A DNA stretch of 7,761 nt, from positions 1-7,761 of the forward strand of contig CALAZX010000021.1 of NCBI GenBank assembly GCA_937926555.1, given 5' to 3'. The translations under genes were made by a program, and so were the position numbers. How positions within the stretch are numbered: position 1 is the first letter of the stretch; each line of letters begins with the position of its first letter. The stretch is from an uncultured Negativicutes bacterium (GTDB taxonomy: Bacteria; Bacillota; Negativicutes; Acidaminococcales; Acidaminococcaceae). Positions 6,801-7,761 of the stretch are shown here, one piece after another. A model generated the notes under the pieces. The model was given only the letters and a program-made list of their open reading frames with translations. It was not told the DNA's origin and ran no database searches.

Positions 6801-7618
6801 CCATCTCCACCCGTGACGACGTCATGACCTACCTGATCTCCAAAGGCGTGCCCGAGTCCATCGCCTTCAAGACCATGGAGTTCGTCCGCAAGGGCAAGGC
6901 CGCCAAGAAAGGCCTGGAGCCCGAGATGCGGGAGGCCATGGAGAAGGCGGGGATTCCCGACTGGTACATGGAATCCTGCGAGACGGTGAAATACCTGTTC
7001 CCGAAAGCCCATGCCGTGGCCTACGTGCTCATGGCCTACCGGATCGCCTACTGCAAGGTGCATTATCCGCTGGCCTACTACGCGGCCTACTTCACCCAGC
7101 GCGCCGAGGTGGACGCCACCTTCATCGCCAAGGGCAAGGAGTATATGCGGCAGTACATCCGCAACGTGGAGGCACAGGGCTTCAAGGCCAAGCCGAAAGA
7201 CAAGGAGACTGTGATCTACCTGCAGCTGGTGATCGAGATGCTGGAGCGCGGTTTCGAGTTCTATCCCATCGACCTGTACAAATCCCATCCCTACATGTTC
7301 ATGCCGGAAGGGGACAAGGGGATCCGCATCCCCCTGTGCGCCCTGCCCGGCGTGGGCAAGGGCGTAGGCAAGACCCTGGCCCTGGCGGTGAAAGAGGAGG
7401 CCCGGGACTTCATCTCCCAGGAGGACCTGATCAGCGCCTGCCGCAGCGTGGAGCAGAAAGTGATGAAGAAGCTCCTGGCCAGCGGCCTGCCCGCCGACGA
7501 GGCCCTGCCGCCGGAGGAGCGGGACCTGACCCATGTGGGCCAGTCCGCACTGGACTCCCTTTCCGAGTACGGCGCCCTGGGCGACATGCCCGTGAGCAGC
7601 CAGACCAGCCTGTTCTGA
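3818..7618 (+). CDS. polC: DNA polymerase III alpha subunit, PolC type, lacking the exonuclease domain
   Basis: PolC is the replicative polymerase of Firmicutes, working at the fork with the clamp and clamp loader. Of 1266 residues, about 1-82 form the first N-terminal domain. Residues 85-152 are an acidic, Pro-rich linker with ten Cys, in place of the second N-terminal domain of B. subtilis PolC. The OB fold follows at about 192-300. The PHP domain spans about 312-545 with ligands H316, H318, D325, H350, E377, H403, C458, D531 and H533. The polymerase core includes SRGSVGSS (679-686), a four-Cys zinc site (C706, C709, C731, C734), catalytic D760 and D762 in PDIDLNFS and D885 in KLDILG, KRTTGQHP (831-838) and FPKAH (1061-1065). 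A helix-hairpin-helix (LPGVGKGVG) lies at about 1176-1184, and the C-terminal QTSLF resembles the beta-clamp motif. No FDxETTG or other DEDD exonuclease motif is present: only 25 residues lie between E377 and H403, where the proofreading domain normally sits. PolC rather than DnaE is certain from OB-before-PHP order and these motifs. Confidence 0.97.
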   Translation: MEAQFYLTPDDQSFIDYMVALPLKPNQKMQVRFIHVQRIWVDQKTKEWQIDFSSMSPMPEELLRTVGEQLVATFHLKEVFWKRTDPCCCAVDDGPDCCDGSTPPPYTETPVAPEPGQVPGGSDFCAADGLPPACPPCDMPEEPVEEEPCCDDMEEERRRELMQNEKYRRAYDLIHGKKQSDGHIYGKRFKGKVRPLGEIREEENNVVVEGILTKGRDKDDKMVTFYEKELRTKSVLLRMNLVDDTGGIYLKQRFESWDEVKKLEKQLHAGMRIRVCGDVAPDRFEFDEMVMTFKGIKAIPTEERSDNAPVKRVELHCHTKMSKLDAVTPMVDLVNQAIKFGHKALAITDHGVIQAFPFCADAVEEAGSDLKLIYGCEGYIISNEHGRILKENLPKPGKIPSNHIIILAKNEIGLRNLYKLVSLGHLNYLNGNGARARGMLPKEVLEECREGLLFGSACEAGEVYRAIEAGVSDEQLEEIASFYDYLEVQPLGNNSFLERMGRFTREELMAHNRKIYDLAKKLGKLCCATCDVHFLNPEDAKVRAILQFNQGYKDADMQAPLYYRTTEEMLAEFEYLGKDIAYEICVENPNKIAEQVKRIKPVPDRDQLYSPSIPGAEEAIRDMSYEKAHNLYGDELPKIVEDRLKYELDAIINNGYAVLYDIAQKLVKHSMEEGYLVGSRGSVGSSFVAFTTDITEVNPLKPHYRCPNCRHTEFFLNNEYVSGFDMPEKDCPECGTPMVRDGHDIPFAVFMGFHGDKVPDIDLNFSDEYQHYAHKYTEELFGRDNVCRAGTIGTLAPKTAWSYVKKYFEEHEIPAHPAYIDSFVEGLNGVKRTTGQHPAGIMVIPRDMDIHYITPMNHPADDRNSPIITTHYDYHSINDRLVKLDILGRVGPTMIKRLEECTGIDAMSIPVGDPDTMAIFSSPEILGVTEEQIGTKVGTYGIPECGTRFTQAMIYELQPKKFSDVVRVSGYSHGTDVWVGNAQKLIEEGKPVENTISTRDDVMTYLISKGVPESIAFKTMEFVRKGKAAKKGLEPEMREAMEKAGIPDWYMESCETVKYLFPKAHAVAYVLMAYRIAYCKVHYPLAYYAAYFTQRAEVDATFIAKGKEYMRQYIRNVEAQGFKAKPKDKETVIYLQLVIEMLERGFEFYPIDLYKSHPYMFMPEGDKGIRIPLCALPGVGKGVGKTLALAVKEEARDFISQEDLISACRSVEQKVMKKLLASGLPADEALPPEERDLTHVGQSALDSLSEYGALGDMPVSSQTSLF

Positions 7619-7627
7619 TGAGAAGAT

Positions 7628-7656
7628 CCGCCTTCCCTTTCCGGGGGAGGCGGTTT
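7628..7656 (+). terminator. Rho-independent terminator after polC
   Basis: Nine bases after the polC stop, CCGCCTTCCC (7628-7637) pairs with GGGGAGGCGG (7644-7653). The stem has ten pairs including one T-G, with a six-base loop, and is followed by TTT and a pyrimidine-rich tail. The T-run is short, so termination may be partial. It marks the probable end of the ispG–polC transcription unit. Confidence 0.75.
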
Positions 7657-7761
7657 CCGTCTCCGACGGCTGAGAAAAGAGACAGCCGGCAGGGGTCACC
7701 GGGCAAAGGGAGCCAATCCCGGAACCCGGCTTTTCACCATTACAGAGGGGCTTTGGGGGCC
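7657..7761. other. Intergenic region downstream of polC
   Basis: No coding region is visible up to the window edge. It contains an inverted repeat CGGCTG/CAGCCG (7667-7672 with 7683-7688) and the hairpin described separately at 7699-7734. In many Firmicutes rimP-nusA follows polC, so this may be the leader of that operon. That is expectation only, since no start codon of such a gene is in view. Confidence 0.4.
7699..7734 (+). terminator. Second hairpin with T-run downstream of polC (possible terminator)
   Basis: CCGGG (7699-7703) pairs with CCCGG (7725-7729). Inside it GGGA (7708-7711) pairs with TCCC (7717-7720), leaving a symmetric 4x4 internal loop. TTTT follows one base later (7731-7734). 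It could be a back-up terminator for polC, or an attenuator belonging to the next operon. Confidence 0.4.

Noticed and set aside
3797..7699. 1300-codon open reading frame on the - strand opposite polC
   Set aside because: It lies in exact antisense register to polC and is open only because polC avoids TTA, CTA and TCA. Its translation is rich in His, Gly, Leu and Val with no recognisable domain, as expected for a shadow.
7660..7761. Riboswitch (TPP, cobalamin or SAM type) after polC
   Set aside because: Short resemblances such as CTGAGA were checked against the consensus cores I remember, but the conserved partner segments are missing.

Overview
The window is a GC-rich stretch of bacterial chromosome with four genes on the + strand, in the order ispG, proS, an MgtC/SapB-family membrane protein gene, and polC. 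A PolC-type replicative polymerase means Firmicutes in the broad sense. Combined with ispG–proS–polC linkage and a strong preference for G/C at third codon positions, this best fits a GC-rich member of the Negativicutes or a GC-rich clostridial gut lineage. That placement is inference from gene content and order; no marker here settles the genus.

Layout. Bases 24-1094 encode IspG (isoprenoid precursor synthesis, Fe-S enzyme). Its stop codon shares a base with the proS start (TGATG), and proS runs 1094-2806 (prolyl-tRNA synthetase with the editing insertion). A 79-base spacer with no clear terminator leads to the MgtC-like gene at 2886-3605. A 212-base non-coding stretch (3606-3817) rich in inverted repeats separates it from polC at 3818-7618. 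A good intrinsic terminator candidate lies just after polC (7628-7656). The last ~100 bases hold no gene, only a second hairpin and probably the upstream region of the next transcription unit.

The genes look like one housekeeping transcription unit: isoprenoid synthesis, tRNA charging and DNA replication, with a small membrane protein gene placed between proS and polC. The internal leader before polC could allow separate control of the polymerase.

The most interesting object is PolC itself. At 1266 residues it is shorter than the roughly 1430-1440 of the Bacillus/Staphylococcus type. The 3'-5' proofreading exonuclease domain normally inserted in the PHP domain is absent: only 25 residues separate the PHP ligands flanking the usual insertion site. 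All nine PHP metal-ligand positions, including an Asp (D531) that is Asn in the B. subtilis PolC I recall, appear intact. This suggests that the PHP domain may do the proofreading, as in bacterial DnaE enzymes. The second N-terminal domain is also replaced by a short linker with ten cysteines, and the C-terminus carries an extra ~30 residues before a terminal clamp-binding motif. Whether this architecture is already known across the lineage cannot be decided from the sequence alone.
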